Counted from the stretch's first letter, positions 11,001-22,604 are shown. The stretch: DNA of 37,239 nucleotides from Halocafeteria seosinensis (GCA_001687465.1 LVLI01000147.1:1-37239), one strand, 5' to 3'. Program-made: numbers and translations. The notes: generated by a model from the letters alone, not told the origin.

Positions 11001-13380
11001 ACAACTGCAAAACATGTTCGCCAAAATGTGCAGGGACAAAACTATCGACGAGCATCAGATAGGAAACCCGTCGCTACTGACGAGTTCATGCCAGGGGTGG
11101 TAAGACTTTGTGTGATCCCGGATAATCTGGGACGTAATGTAGAACCAATCTTTTCTTTTCTGTTGGTCTCTGGTCGGTAACAGACTTACGAATGTCAACT
11201 GATTGCTACAAACGTCAGCGGAAACACAAAAGATTTGGAGATCATGTACCAAATTCCAAGTGTAAGCATAAATCGTTGTCTTGTCGTTCCACGACAGATG
11301 TCATAGTGTTCAATCATTGCAGGGTTCCATCAACCTGGGCAAATCTTCGACGTCCGGTGTACCCAGGAAAAGAACCAACGCATATTCGACATCAATAGTC
11401 GAGTATTCGTTTTACTTTCCCCAATTTGGCGAATACTCACATTATCCGATGCATGTTAGCAGTGAGGGTGAACTAGTTGCCCATGCATACCCTGCTATCA
11501 TTACCGTGTGCGAGCATGAGCCACCCCCAAAGGATACGCAGAGCTGGGAGTACATAGCTAAGCTAGGAAGCAGTGACGAAGTAAGTTGTGCTATAACAGA
11601 AGAGGTGAAATGACTTAGACGGAGGATACCGTCGTGGTGTGTCGCTTTGCAACTGGAATTGCAGGTACTGAAATTCCTGATTGAAGCTAGTCTGAAACAG
11701 AAAGATGTCAACCTCGGAAAAATTATGTGGAGGTGTGCCGACGAAGCGTTTTGGAAGCGGCTCGTAGATCTGTTGCAGGCACGCCGATACTATTTTGAAC
11801 CGGTATTTAAGTTAGGTTTTAAGTATTTCGACTTGGGTGCCATTGCTACATATCTTCTCCAGGAACGCCCCGAAAGCGTGGTCTTCAAATACCTTAGGCC
11901 CAAGTATTCCAGTGCATTCCTTAACGTGCTACCGGAGCCTTGGTCAGAGAGCAAAGTTTCAACCGAAAGCAGTCGCATTGTGCATGCTTCCCCTTTCCAG
12001 ATGGGCTCCGTCAACAACGGCTACCACCACCTGGAGTACTCCCCGTTGATTAATGCCCGGGCTCATCAACTTGGCGACGACAATCCCATACGAACTGACA
12101 AACAAAGAGATCAATGGAGAAAGCTCCTTACAGTAATTTGCTTCTATTCTCCTCGTTATCTCACCGGGGATCAGAGGATGGCAGTGTGTTATCACCTGCT
12201 ACTGCAAGACCGGATAAGCGAAGCAGATTCCATGTTCCAGTTGATCAAATGCTCTTCCGGTTGTGCACTCTCCGCCCTTGGTAGATATCGAGAGAAGTAT
12301 CCCCGTTTAGGTGCCGAGCACCCATGGAGTGAGGATGTTGACATTCCTAGTGCTGATCAGTTGCAGGAAACAAGCTGTACGGTGGCGTACGATTACATGA
12401 GCGCGTACCTAGAATTCCGTCACAAGCTTTCCAACGATGTGCTTGAGACAGCAAGGGCTGAAGCGGGAAGGCTGGAAACCGCAGTATCGGAAACAGCCAA
12501 TACCTTGCAGCTCTATCTATCGAATGTCGCTTTCGCCATTTTACCAGTAGCCAGTACCGTCGCTTCCAGGTACGTCGGTTTCCAAGCAGTTCACTGGCAA
12601 CGCAAGTTTGAAGATGTCACTCAGCAATTGATTCAACTTTCGAAATACGTTTGTTCCCCTGGTTTGCGGAACAACTTGACTGATAGTTCGCGCTTGCAAG
12701 GTGTGCAAGTTCCGGATGAATCAATTGAGTCTCGCGACCGAAAGCTTTTGGAGAAGGAAGCTGAAACACCGTCGGTGAGTGTCTCGACGGAGCAGTCGGA
12801 TGTGAAGATAATATTCCGGAATGTTGAACAGGTGATACTCAACTATTACTTGATTGACGTAGAGCTGTTATTCTCTAAGGTCCCGTTTGAACTACTGCAA
12901 CCTGGTAGCAGTAAAGAGTTCACGTTGGTTCAGCCTTTCTTGACTCGGACGGTGGACGTTTCGACGTCTCTTGAGAAAGGCAAGCTTTGTTCTCACCTGG
13001 AGCCCGTACCGGAATCGCTGACCGATAAGAGTATGATCATTCAGTGTACTAGTTTGGATGGGTCATGCGAATCCAATACGACTCAATATTCGACGTCCAT
13101 GGACGTCCGGGTGTTGGCGCGTCATGGCCTAGTTGCTGTTCGTGACCAAGCCTCTAAAGAGCCACTTCCTGGAGTCTACGTGAAAGTATATGCCCGAACT
13201 TCGAAACAGAGTCCAGCTTTCTTCTACAAGGACGGCTACACTGACATCGTGGGGAAGTTTGACTATGCCATGGGTATCAGAGGCTGTCAACAAGCTCACT
13301 CCTTTGCTCTGTTGGTGCAGTCCCGCACTCAAGGTTCCACTGTGGTGGAAGCGGAAGCAACTCTTCGGCAGAAATCGTAA
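5045..13380 (+). CDS. giant uncharacterised protein, 16 exons, 2417 aa
   Basis: Exons by GT-AG and phase: 5045-5245, 5311-5604, 5707-5781, 5852-6004, 6077-6207, 6275-6365, 6445-7179, 7254-7837, 7901-8023, 8070-9326, 9398-10481, 10560-10967, 11034-11099, 11184-11261, 11323-11580, 11665-13380. They total 7254 nt with one open frame; introns are 46-102 nt. Residues 1-315 are mostly helical and charged (e.g. LEQERQRLLE). From about 316 the protein is globular: helical (LRLIGLYNKLLLM), then several likely beta-sandwich stretches (VSVYELNLPNFYLENQQ; IDLDGLLPY). The C-terminal third has TPR-like helices (YHLLLQDRISEADSMFQLI) and ends in a conserved-looking segment (VYVKVYAR...FFYKDGYTDIVGKFDYA). That end resembles, from memory, long uncharacterised proteins of some bacteria and protists with macroglobulin-like beta domains; I could not test this. 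No signal peptide or obvious transmembrane helix is seen. The first six exons could be a separate gene, but splice phase joins them cleanly. Confidence 0.8.
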
Positions 13381-13789
13381 TATACCCCCGATTATCCAAA
13401 GCCGGGGGAACTAAAAGGTGTGTGTGTGTGGGTGTGGGTGTCTTTTCAACAACCAACGGTAGTACCTATAATGGATGACAAGAAACTGGTCTCATTATTC
13501 CCACCTGCGCATTCACTGCCTTCGAAAGTGCCAAATCCATCCCCACCATTGAATACACTGAATCAATGACACAGTGACTGAACCATGATCCATCCATTAT
13601 TCATACATACATACATACGCACGCATCGTCTGTCCCCCCTCCCTCCTCCCAAACGAACGGACACTTCCTTCCTTCCTTCTCTCTGCGACCTTCCCTCTGT
13701 CCGAGGCAACAGTGAGTGAGGGAGGAAGGAAGGAATCCGTCGTATTGTCAGCGGACGGACGGAGGTCCGGCTAGCATAGCATAGTAAAC
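13381..13789. other. intergenic, simple repeats, 5' region of mannosidase
   Basis: This stretch holds GTGTGT and CATA runs (about 13600-13620) and CCTTCC/GGAAGG tracts (about 13665-13735), mostly within 200 nt of the mannosidase ATG. Pyrimidine tracts may be 5' UTR or promoter. I see no gene here. Confidence 0.6.
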
Positions 13790-16700
13790 ATGCTGAACAG
13801 CAATGGGAGTCTTGTGGGGGGAGGAGGGGGGTCCTCCTCCTCCTCCTCCTCCCATAAACGCCGAGGCACCGCGGCTTTCTCTCTCTCTTCCAGTACGTGT
13901 CTATTTTTTTGTGTCTCACACACACGCACGCACACACTTGCTTGCTTGCTCACTTGTGATGGNTATTGTGCAGCACGGGTGCTCGTGGGCTTGATGGGCG
14001 CATTGGCTTTGTTTCTGTTTGGAATGGGCTTTGGCCTCGTCTGGAACCTCCCGGGAGCTGAGTCCCCCCGGGACGGAGGGATGATGAAGATGGTATCCAC
14101 CGCCGATTCCACGCGCACCACCACCACCTCCTCCATGTCCTCCAATGGGAATGGGAATGGGAATGGGAATGGAAAGGGGGGCCTCAGTGGACTGCGGCGG
14201 TCCATCGCGGACCAAGTGAAAACGGAAGGGCAACAATTATTCCATGCACCGCATCAGCACCACTTACGGCACGACCACCAACCCCAGCCACGCGAAGCAC
14301 CGGCAGGAAGTTTAACTGGACAACAGCAACAAGAGAGCTCTCAGCAGATGAGTTCGGGGCAGCAGTCAGTCCCCGGATCATCGACCACCACCACTAGTAC
14401 TAGTAGTAGTAGTAGTAGTAGTAGCAGTGCGACACAACAACAACAACAACAACAACAACAACGACCACCCCCACCGCAAGAGAAGGAGAAGGAGAAGAAG
14501 GAGGAGGAGCCACAGCCAGAGTATCCGGATGTGTTTCTATCGTTGCCCGGAAACAAGGGGTTGCGCAGCTCCACCGTGGGGGATTATGCTGATATGTCGT
14601 TTATTGCGTGGATTTACCTGGACTCGACGCTGCAAAAACAGCGGTCCGATATTCAGACAATAGCCTCCACACGCGATTCAGGGTGTGGTAAAAGCCAACG
14701 ACATCTTGGGTGGCACTTTCATGTAAATGAATGGCAGACTGTCAATCGAGCACTACGGCTAGAATGGGGCGCGGGAGAAACCGGGTGTATTACTTTGAGC
14801 TCGGATCCGAACGCTATCCCACTAGACAAGTGGGTACACGTAGGATTTGCCTTTCAGTCACCTAGTACACAATTGAATCGACCGGGACGAGCGTTGCTAT
14901 TCATGGATGGCAAGTTATTAAAACAAGCTGAAATCGATGCTCGACCTTTGCAAACTGCCCCGGGTATGAACATCGGGATGACCAATGATGGCAAATACGG
15001 ATGGGGAGGTAGGATAGCATTTCCTCTCATGACAAAGACTGTCATCTCACCTTCACAGTTGCAATATTTCTTAAACTTTAGAAAAGCGTCATCCTGGAAG
15101 GAAGTGACCAAAGCAGCGCAAGATATCGCGACTCTGTCGCTCGTATGTGGCGACTCTGCGACGAATCCCACTGGCTGCACAGACCTAATCTCCTCACAAC
15201 AATTAAAGGAAGAGACTACATCAAAACAAGGGGGTGGTGGAGGAGAAAAAGGAGGAGGAGGAGGAGGAAACACTGACTCTGTTTCTTCTCAACGCGAAAA
15301 CGATGACAAAACCACGCCAACCAAGACAGAGTTTTCGGAGAGCACAAGTCCCTTCATGAAAGACGGGAGCGGACCAAAGAAGCAAGAGCCTATAGGAACT
15401 GGCCAAGCAGCACGCCGTTTTTTGAAAGAAGCTAGCGAAAATGGCAATCAGTGGATAAGCCAGTTGATGCATATGTCTCCTGAGCAGGTCTCCGGCACCA
15501 CGGACGATCATACCGCTTTAGTACGCGGTACATGGGATGACCGAAGTACGGTTGAGGAACGTACGAAGTCAGACGAGCTGGGCCGGGAACGGGCATCCAT
15601 TATTCGACAAGCTATGAAACATTCCTGGGATGGGTATTCCAAGAAAGCAATGGGAGCCGATGAGGTTCGTCCAAAGTCTGGTGCACCGTTCAATAATTGG
15701 GGTTCAATGGCTATGACGCTAATTGATGCTATGGATACCCTGTATGTCATGGGAATGGAGCAAGAATTTGACGAAGCTGTGAATTGGCTTGCGAAAAGCT
15801 TCCGAATACAAGGTGATAGACCTGTCAGTGTTTTCGAAACCAACATCAGAGCACTGGGCGGTCTGCTGGGGGCGTATGAACTGTCGCAACGAGACATCCT
15901 CTTGGAAAAAGCTCGGGAAGTGGGTGACATGCTTTTGAAGGCATTTGACACACCTACAGGCATACCTAGAGCTTCCATCACAATGCGAACGGGAAAAGCG
16001 TCAGGATCCGGGTGGGCTGGTAGCCAGAGTGTGCTCGCAGAAATTGGCACCTTGCAACTAGAATTCAGGCACCTCTCTTGGCGAACCGGTGATACGAAAT
16101 ACGCTGTTGCTGCTGAAAGAGTAATACATGTACTAAAAAACTCAAAGACTCCAGCCGAGATACCGGAAGGACTTTATCCCGTCTACATCAACCCAAACAC
16201 GGGTATGATATCAAATAAAATGGTTAGCTTTGGTGCCTTGGGCGACAGTTTCTATGAGTACCTGCTCAAAGTGTGGCTCCAAGGTGGGGAATTGGATGAC
16301 GAGAAAATGTATCGAGAAATGTATGATAAAGCAATCGATTCGATGTTTGGGAACATGTTGCTTCATTCTGATCCTAGCAGGTATGAATACATTGGTGCAT
16401 TAAGCGGTTCCAGCACAGTTAAGAAGCTAGAGCATCTCGGGTGCTTCGTTCCTGGTATGGTCGCTCTAGGCGCATATAAGTCCAAAGGCACTGACCGGGA
16501 CGGAAAAAAGGATTACGTCCTGCAACATGCAAAAGCGATGATGTACACCTGCTTCAAAATGTATGAACATACGGCTACAGGCCTTTCCCCTGAACATGTT
16601 TCGTTTAGAGGAGGTAACGATTTCAGCATAGATCCGCGAGGGGCGTTCTACATGCTGCGACCTGAAACATCGGAATCACTCTTTATTTTACACCAACTAA

Positions 16701-16963
16701 CTGGCCATCCAATTTACAGAGAGTGGGGATGGAAGATCTTTCAGGCTATTGATAAATACTGTAAGTTACCGTTTGGTTACGGACACCATCCTGATGTGCG
16801 GAGCACCACAAGGCAACCAGATGACAGGCAGGAGAGCTTTTTCTTGGCGGAGACTCTGAAGTACTTGTACATGCTTCAGTCACCAGACCACCCCATTAGT
16901 TTAGATAAATTCGTGTTTAACACAGAAGCACATCCGCTTCGACGCTTTGACTTTTCTGAGTGA
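13790..16963 (+). CDS. class I alpha-1,2-mannosidase (GH47) with LamG-like domain
   Basis: The frame is open for 1057 codons, but 13893-13973 is very probably an 81-nt intron (GTACGT...TTGTGCAG) that keeps frame; spliced length is 1030 aa. Splicing places a hydrophobic anchor (VLVGLMGALALFLFGMGFGL, about residues 37-56) near the N-terminus: a type II ER/Golgi topology. A low-complexity stem follows (GN repeats, Ser, Gln and Pro runs), then a LamG/concanavalin-like domain (unspliced residues ~244-433: SFIAWIYLDS, KWVHVGFAF, LLFMDGKLL). GH47 spans ~605-1057: MAMTLIDAMDTLYVMGM, SVFETNIRALGGLLGAY, GALGDSFYEYLLKVW, HLGCFVPGMVALGA, LRPETSESLFILH and the calcium-site FNTEAHP end. Known enzymes trim mannose from Man9/Man8 N-glycans in ER quality control or the Golgi. 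The extra LamG module is not in the classic enzyme and may bind glycan. Confidence 0.93.
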   Translation: MLNSNGSLVGGGGGSSSSSSSHKRRGTAAFSLSSSTCLFFCVSHTRTHTLACLLTCDXYCAARVLVGLMGALALFLFGMGFGLVWNLPGAESPRDGGMMKMVSTADSTRTTTTSSMSSNGNGNGNGNGKGGLSGLRRSIADQVKTEGQQLFHAPHQHHLRHDHQPQPREAPAGSLTGQQQQESSQQMSSGQQSVPGSSTTTTSTSSSSSSSSSATQQQQQQQQQRPPPPQEKEKEKKEEEPQPEYPDVFLSLPGNKGLRSSTVGDYADMSFIAWIYLDSTLQKQRSDIQTIASTRDSGCGKSQRHLGWHFHVNEWQTVNRALRLEWGAGETGCITLSSDPNAIPLDKWVHVGFAFQSPSTQLNRPGRALLFMDGKLLKQAEIDARPLQTAPGMNIGMTNDGKYGWGGRIAFPLMTKTVISPSQLQYFLNFRKASSWKEVTKAAQDIATLSLVCGDSATNPTGCTDLISSQQLKEETTSKQGGGGGEKGGGGGGNTDSVSSQRENDDKTTPTKTEFSESTSPFMKDGSGPKKQEPIGTGQAARRFLKEASENGNQWISQLMHMSPEQVSGTTDDHTALVRGTWDDRSTVEERTKSDELGRERASIIRQAMKHSWDGYSKKAMGADEVRPKSGAPFNNWGSMAMTLIDAMDTLYVMGMEQEFDEAVNWLAKSFRIQGDRPVSVFETNIRALGGLLGAYELSQRDILLEKAREVGDMLLKAFDTPTGIPRASITMRTGKASGSGWAGSQSVLAEIGTLQLEFRHLSWRTGDTKYAVAAERVIHVLKNSKTPAEIPEGLYPVYINPNTGMISNKMVSFGALGDSFYEYLLKVWLQGGELDDEKMYREMYDKAIDSMFGNMLLHSDPSRYEYIGALSGSSTVKKLEHLGCFVPGMVALGAYKSKGTDRDGKKDYVLQHAKAMMYTCFKMYEHTATGLSPEHVSFRGGNDFSIDPRGAFYMLRPETSESLFILHQLTGHPIYREWGWKIFQAIDKYCKLPFGYGHHPDVRSTTRQPDDRQESFFLAETLKYLYMLQSPDHPISLDKFVFNTEAHPLRRFDFSE
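13893..13973 (+). other. in-frame 81-nt intron of the mannosidase gene
   Basis: GTACGT donor, a T-run and CA repeats, and a TTGTGCAG acceptor. It has no stop in the coding frame and its length is a multiple of three, so retention would insert 27 residues between the N-terminal basic segment and the membrane anchor. One undetermined base (N) at 13963 lies inside it. Confidence 0.75.
14147..14490 (+). repeat. coding microsatellites in mannosidase stem
   Basis: A hexamer run (AATGGG, about 14147-14171) encodes alternating Gly-Asn. It is followed by TAG-phase serine codons (about 14398-14425) and CAA codons (about 14435-14462), giving Ser and Gln tracts, then Pro and Glu/Lys tracts. All are kept in frame between membrane anchor and LamG domain, as expected of a tolerant stem region. 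Confidence 0.8.
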
Positions 16964-17109
16964 AAAACTGCTATAGGTTACCGCTTAATGAGTCTCCGTG
17001 AATAATCATACATATACACATCCGGGAACAAGGAGGGGAACATAAATATATTTTCTAAGATCTACAGACATATTCGGTTTCTGTCGAACGTATAGTTAGG
17101 TTGTAAACT

Positions 17110-20029
17110 TTAGGAGCCTTTTGTACCCACACCGATGAGAGCACTTTGCACACCGCCTCCACCAATCATTGGGTTCTTAACCGCTGGATCATCCTTGAGA
17201 TTATCCGGGAAAGGTGTCTGGCCATACGATTCATTGGTCACCTCAATCTCTAAATGATCCTCATTTATTTCCCGAGTAGAATGGTAGTACGCCAGAGCTG
17301 CACGGAAGTGTTTCAGATCTGGTCGTCCTTCCAATAGACCTTGCTGGGGTCGAGCAGCTACCCGACCGATCTTGAAGGGGGCGGGGCCATACCCTCCTTC
17401 TCGTCCAAGGGCCACATCAAGAGTGGCAGTATCCTTGTTGCAGCACTTGCACATGTCTTTCAAAATGCGCTGGCAGCAATTCGCCACGGGCATACTGAAC
17501 CTTGCCATCATTCTCATGGCTTCGATTTCCTGCAGGGGTGCCCAAAGCATGAGCTTGGCTTCCCCTTGGCACATCTCCATTTTGCACGTGTTGTTTACCT
17601 CTTGCAAAGACAGCATACGATGTGTAGTCAGCACCAGGAACTGGTCCAGCTTCCATGGGCGGCAACCACACGTGAAGAATTTCACTAACTCTGTCGCGCT
17701 TGGAACGTCACCCATGGTAAGACAAATGACACAGGGATTACTAAGGAACGGCTGAATGTTGTACAGGTTGTCAGATCGAATGACAGAGCAGATTTCTTCA
17801 CCATCCCACAGATTGACGCGCTCGGCAACACTCTCAACATCCTCACTGTTTGGCAGGCTTCCCTTCGCCGGTGCAGGAATCGCCTGTTCCGTAGCACATG
17901 CACGCTCGATTGTGTGCATGAATGCATACATCCGTTGCTTCATCTTCTCCGGGACTTTGGGAGTCCATGGCCACTTTTCGGACATGATCGGTTGAATCCG
18001 GAGGGCGCCATAAGTAGTTTCCACGTCAGTCGAATAGCCCAACTCTCCCTTTGGGTCGGTGATCATCATACCACCTTTGAGTTCTCCCATGAAATAACAA
18101 GACATACTAAAGTCGTAGTTGCCATCTAGTGAACGATATTCCGAAACGCTGAATGCTCGATGAGTTGTCAGGATGGCAGCGCTATCAGTCTTGTACTTTC
18201 GTTTGCATGTGATTGTAGGCACAAAAATGCATTCCCACCAACTTATTCGCGGCTGGATCACAATGGCATCGACCACCTTTTCGTTCTCACCGAATGGAAA
18301 CTTGGCTGCGTCAATGGACACTTTATTATTGACAACCAACTTTGAGTCAGCCGCTTCGTCCATGTCTTGAGAATGTTCCACAATGAAACAATGCGGATTA
18401 GGCTCCATCTTAGCGAGGGGTGCGTTGGTCTTCTTAGCATTCGTCACGAACTTTGCGAGAGAAATCAACTCTGCCCACGCTTTTCCTTGTTCTTTGTGGT
18501 ATCCGTCTTTCCATTCCTCAGTGCTATAGGATTCAACGTCCAGTGCGAACTGGCCTCTACCACCAAACGTACTCGCAATAGCCGCTCCAGGGTAATAGAA
18601 TACGCCACAGGTACCGAAGTGGTAACAACCCTCACCTACAATTGCCCCAAGGTTAGAAAGTATCCCAAAGACTTCACCAGCAATATCGAAAGGAGTGTCT
18701 CCACCGGCAGACTCATTGCCTTTGAGAGCGCCAATAAGGAAGTCAGACCTAGTCCACTCGGGTTTGTACAGACCTTGAATAGCTCCAGTATCGGTCAGCC
18801 CTGGAAATGAAGTGAACTCGATTGCTACGTTCGTCGGATATAATATCTAAGTCGAGCGCGTGTAACGTACCCATTCCATTCAGCAGTCTAGTAGTTGGAT
18901 AGGTTTCTCCGAAAAAGAGCCTCATAACTACGTGGCTGTATACTCCGCACATACTGCATGGACCGCATTTGTTCTCCCGGCGAACCAGCATCTGTGAACG
19001 AAGCGTCATAATGAATCGACCATTCGTAGCATCAACAAGCAACTATTTTACATACCTGGAATGAGTTCAAATCATCTAGGTGATACCACTCCATGTTGGT
19101 GTGGGAATCGAAGCCAATGGTCGCTCCTTTCTTCATACCGTTGCACCCGTTGTGCCACAACATGATTCTACCCTGCAAACTTCGAGGACATTGGAGATGT
19201 TCAAGCACAATGATCTACCTTGTAGTGGAGGACATACCTTGTCAGTGATACAGACACGAGTCCTGTCGTTTCCAATGCCAAAGAAACGGCAGCACCCACA
19301 CAGATTGATCCAGATCCAGTAACTGTACCGAAGAAGAGCATAAACCCACACCGATTAAAGTCAAGGATCTCACTTTGGTGTGGGATTAAAACAACCACTT
19401 ACATGCCGCATGTGAGAATGTACAACACTTTGAGCATGTTACCACTTCGGCCTTGATCCACCTGAAACGCACGGAATTCACGAACAATGGTCTCGCCTGC
19501 AAACATTCACGTGCAATCGCTTCCAAACTTCCTGCGTGTGTCACAGTATCGGTTCGGTTGAGCAACTTACCTGGTAGCAATTCCGGTCCAAAAATTTCCG
19601 GGTTGTTTTCATTCGTGATCTGCGAGGCACAAGAGGAAAGAGAAATTCCACATCAACATGACAAGTGGTGCGCGACTAGCGCCACTCGGCTCTAGCTCCA
19701 AAAAAGTCGCTTTAGAATGGAGCTCGTCGTTACCGTTGTCCCACCTAAACCGCAGGAAGTACCCCTATATCCCGCTTGCCCTTTGGCTCCCCCTTTGCAA
19801 CCCACCCTCACGTCTTTTGTTGAAGTCGGTTCGGACTTCGCTTTGCTCATGGCTTGCAATTGGCGCTCCCCCTTCGTTGTCCCTTGAGAACCCTTTTTGT
19901 AGTTTATGAGTGTACATCGTTTGAGAGATCTGGAAGATACAAGTGCCGCAAACATACCATTCCCGCCACATCCGTGTAGACGCGATCCTGCTCGGGATCG
20001 TCCACGGTGTTAATGAGGACAGAGGACAT
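17110..20029 (-). CDS. tandem PH-like repeat protein, paralogue A (742 aa)
   Basis: Exons: 20029-19958, 19619-19571, 19496-19403, 19322-19238, 19172-19056, 18991-18871, 18800-17110; 2229 nt, in phase. No named family recognised. Three modules share a layout: hydrophobic/Cys-rich lead-in, strand with T-x-R or LTTHR, then a W-x-x-L/D-I helix. Module 1 (about 40-175): VLYILTCGMYWIW, GCCRFFGIG, RVCITDKGRIMLW, MEWYHLDDLNSFQ. Module 2: SWWECIFVPTITCKRK then AILTTHRAFS (LTTHR at ~390-394). Module 3: FFTCGCRPWKLDQFLVLTTHRML (LTTHR at ~570-574), MLWAPLQEIEAM, then CKCCNKDTATLDVALG. The strand pattern resembles bacterial PH (DUF304-type) domains, which associate with membranes; that is inference. The Cys clusters beside hydrophobic runs could be acylated. 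It ends PMIGGGG...LIGVGTKGS like its paralogues. Fewer introns than B and C; the most divergent of the three. Confidence 0.85.
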
Positions 20030-21240
20030 CTTGTTGGAGTTAGTGATACACTATACAACGCAAAATACGGTCCGTATTTCTTCGGTTAACCAGGCCACAG
20101 CAAGCAATAAATTGCTTCTCCTGGCCAAAAAAACGCAAAGAAACAAACACACGAGCGTATGTATGTTTCCCTCTCGCTTTCCACGCAACGAGAAGTCAGA
20201 AACAGAGTGAGTATGCAACGACAACAAACCCTGTAGGAACCCGAATCTGCTACCTGAAGTCCAGTTGGCCCAGCTCCGGGACGGTACGGCCGTAGGTCTA
20301 CCGTGGCCAACGGTTTTCTGTCCGCACCACAGCGGCAGCACCCCGCCATGGCACGGGGACCGTCCGGCAAGAGGACGAGATATTCCATGCACACCAAGGG
20401 TTGATGTGTTACTCTATGAGCAAAAAGAGACCAATCTCCTGAAAATGCGCTGTGCAGATTTCGTCGACATTGGGAAATAAGGGTACAAGTCAGAACAGTT
20501 AACTTCAACTTCGGGTTGACACAGCTGGCAACCGGGCAGAAACTCGGTAGGAGGAATTTCTTAGAACAGGACACACATAGGGGTGGCAAGAACTCAGCCG
20601 AACCGACTTCGAATGCGGGTGGCGTTAAAGCTGCCCCGTCAATTTCCAAACAGCTCGGAGCAAGCCTTCCCACCGGCGCTTAGAATCTGCGAATTTCAGC
20701 ATCACTACCACCGAATCTGGTCCTGTCCGTCATTACAAATGATACTTGAGAACACCTAACCCCACGTCTCTTAAGCATCAAAACCGAAACCTTGCAGAGC
20801 GCATACTTACGCTACTTGAACATCACGGCTCCGTTTGCTCAATAGTGATGCAGGCACCGTGCAGGGTGATACATGTATGCAGCGGGAGGGTTGCATCATA
20901 TCTACCGTACTTGTTCTAGCACGTGTCTGTGGTTGGTTGCTTGAGAAACGCTTGGCAGCTCGTGTCGAAACATTCTCGCCCGTTGATCCTGGAAATGGTT
21001 GGATGAAGATGGCTTCTGCTTCCTTCTGGCGATTTGAAGTTCAGCCGGTGCTTTGGCAGAACGCTACCAGCAAGAACTCGCAGAAATATCCCGTGCATTT
21101 GACAAAAGGTCAAGCGAGTGTGCTACCAATATGTCGGTTATAACGGCGCTCTTAACTTAGTCGCTCTGCTGTCTCTGGCGCGAGAGACTTATGATCCGCA
21201 ATGCTAGTTGGAACTGAACACTGCTTCCATCATACGTCGC
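20030..21240. other. intergenic; no supported gene
   Basis: Minus-strand reading runs open for 195 codons at 20673-20086 just upstream of paralogue A, but it is Cys-rich without recognisable order and is probably fortuitous or 5' sequence. A plus frame at 20835-21143 (102 aa) is likewise unrecognised. I see no tRNA and no convincing splice chain. Confidence 0.5.
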
Positions 21241-21309
21241 TTCAAAAGCTGTTTGAAATAAATTGTTGTCTGTTGGCATAAAGTGAACATGACTAGACGG
21301 ACGAAGACT

Positions 21310-22600
21310 ATATTACGCTGGATGCTAATGAGACGTTTGATGGCGGTCGACACAACGGGAACCGAATAGCTTTGTCTTAAATAATACGATTTGAGGGATT
21401 ATTCAAGATCAATGGCAGTGTTGCGTTGTCCGATCAAGTTCCCTTGATTTGGAATCTTGATATTAGGAATGGATCAACTTCCAACGGTGGGTTAATAATT
21501 GTTAATTGGTCATACGGGGCAGAAATTTTTATCCTTTATTCATGTAGCTCATCAGAAGTTATTGTTGAGGATAGTGGTGACGGTATATGTGGTCATCAAA
21601 GTGGTCATGATCATGGTCACGTCAAGATATCAAATTTGTATTCGACAGGGAGGATACTGGACATTGCAGGAGCATGGGGAGGATACGAGACTCATACGAT
21701 CATGGAATTGTCAATATCATGGATTGTCATTCCCCTGGAAATATTCAGGGTTCGGATGCGGGTGGTATTTGGGGATATTTGACAGGTGATAAGAATGGTC
21801 AAGTGTATATAGCTCGCTCCCATTCCACAGGAGATATCATTCTTGGTTCAAGCAGTGGTGGAATCGTGGGCTCCGCTGCTGGTCATTCCAAGGGGCTCGT
21901 GGCTATCAAGGAGTGTTATAGTGAGGGACAAATATCTGCAGAGTATAGTGGAGTGATCATTGGAGCTTATACAGCACAAAATGAGGGCGAGGTACATATC
22001 AGATATTGTTATACACGAGAAACTATTGGTGGCATAAAAGCAGGAGTACTACAGGAAATAGTACAGGCGGTTTCAGCTCGCAGCCTACAGGCGATGTCTA
22101 TATTACCGATACATACGCATTCGGTACACTCACTGATACGAATGCTGGTGGAATTGTGGGACAAATAGCGATTGGAGCAAGTGGCACCATTCAAGTAAAT
22201 CACTCTGTATACAATAGTGACACTCACTTGAGGGCGGCCAGTGTCTATCATGGGAATACTACTGGTAGTAGACCAGAGCAATAGGCTTGCGGAAATGGAG
22301 AATTCCGAGACATGGTTGGAGTACTTTATCAGCATGGAAGCTCACAACGATGGTCTGACATGGTATGGGTTTCAGATAGAGACAGCGAGGATAGTCTGCC
22401 GATTCTATTTCTACGCTTCCAAATGTCCACATGTTCTACTCCAGCACCGGTGCTCACTCCATCTCCTACACCTACCAGCTCGGAAAGTCCCTCTAGTAGC
22501 GTTACACTCTCTATGGCCCGAAACTTACGTTGCAGGATTCTAAAGAAAGGGCTGAGCACTGCCTCTATTATTTCTTGCATCAGCACCTGTTCGGAATGAA
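21310..22600 (+). pseudogene. GLUG-repeat surface-type protein, copy 1, frameshifted
   Basis: Translation moves through three plus frames (about 21426-21700, 21674-22050, 22006-22284) while keeping one repeat pattern: GGI-V-G-x-x-x-x-x-x-G-x-V-x-I-x-x-C/S-Y-S-x-G-x-I, e.g. GGIVGSAAGHSKGLVAIKEC and TNAGGIVGQIAIGASGTIQV. This is the GLUG motif found in large adhesins and extracellular proteins, where strands stack into a beta-helix. A DANETFDGGR-like element at about 21318-21347 precedes the repeats, and a Pro/Ser/Thr tail (STPAPVLTPSPTPTSSE) follows at about 22430-22500. At least two frameshifts make this a pseudogene, unless assembly errors are responsible. Confidence 0.7.
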
Positions 22601-22604
22601 TTGC

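Noticed and set aside
13598-13735. CRISPR-like or satellite array
   Set aside because: Only simple CATA and CCTT microsatellites in the 5' region of the mannosidase.
14341-14574. Minus frame with Cys and Leu runs
   Set aside because: It is the reverse reading of the Gln/Ser/Pro tracts inside the mannosidase stem.
20086-20673. 195-codon minus frame upstream of paralogue A
   Set aside because: Cys-rich but without domain, repeat or splice logic, and adjacent to the start of a well-supported gene. Probably fortuitous.
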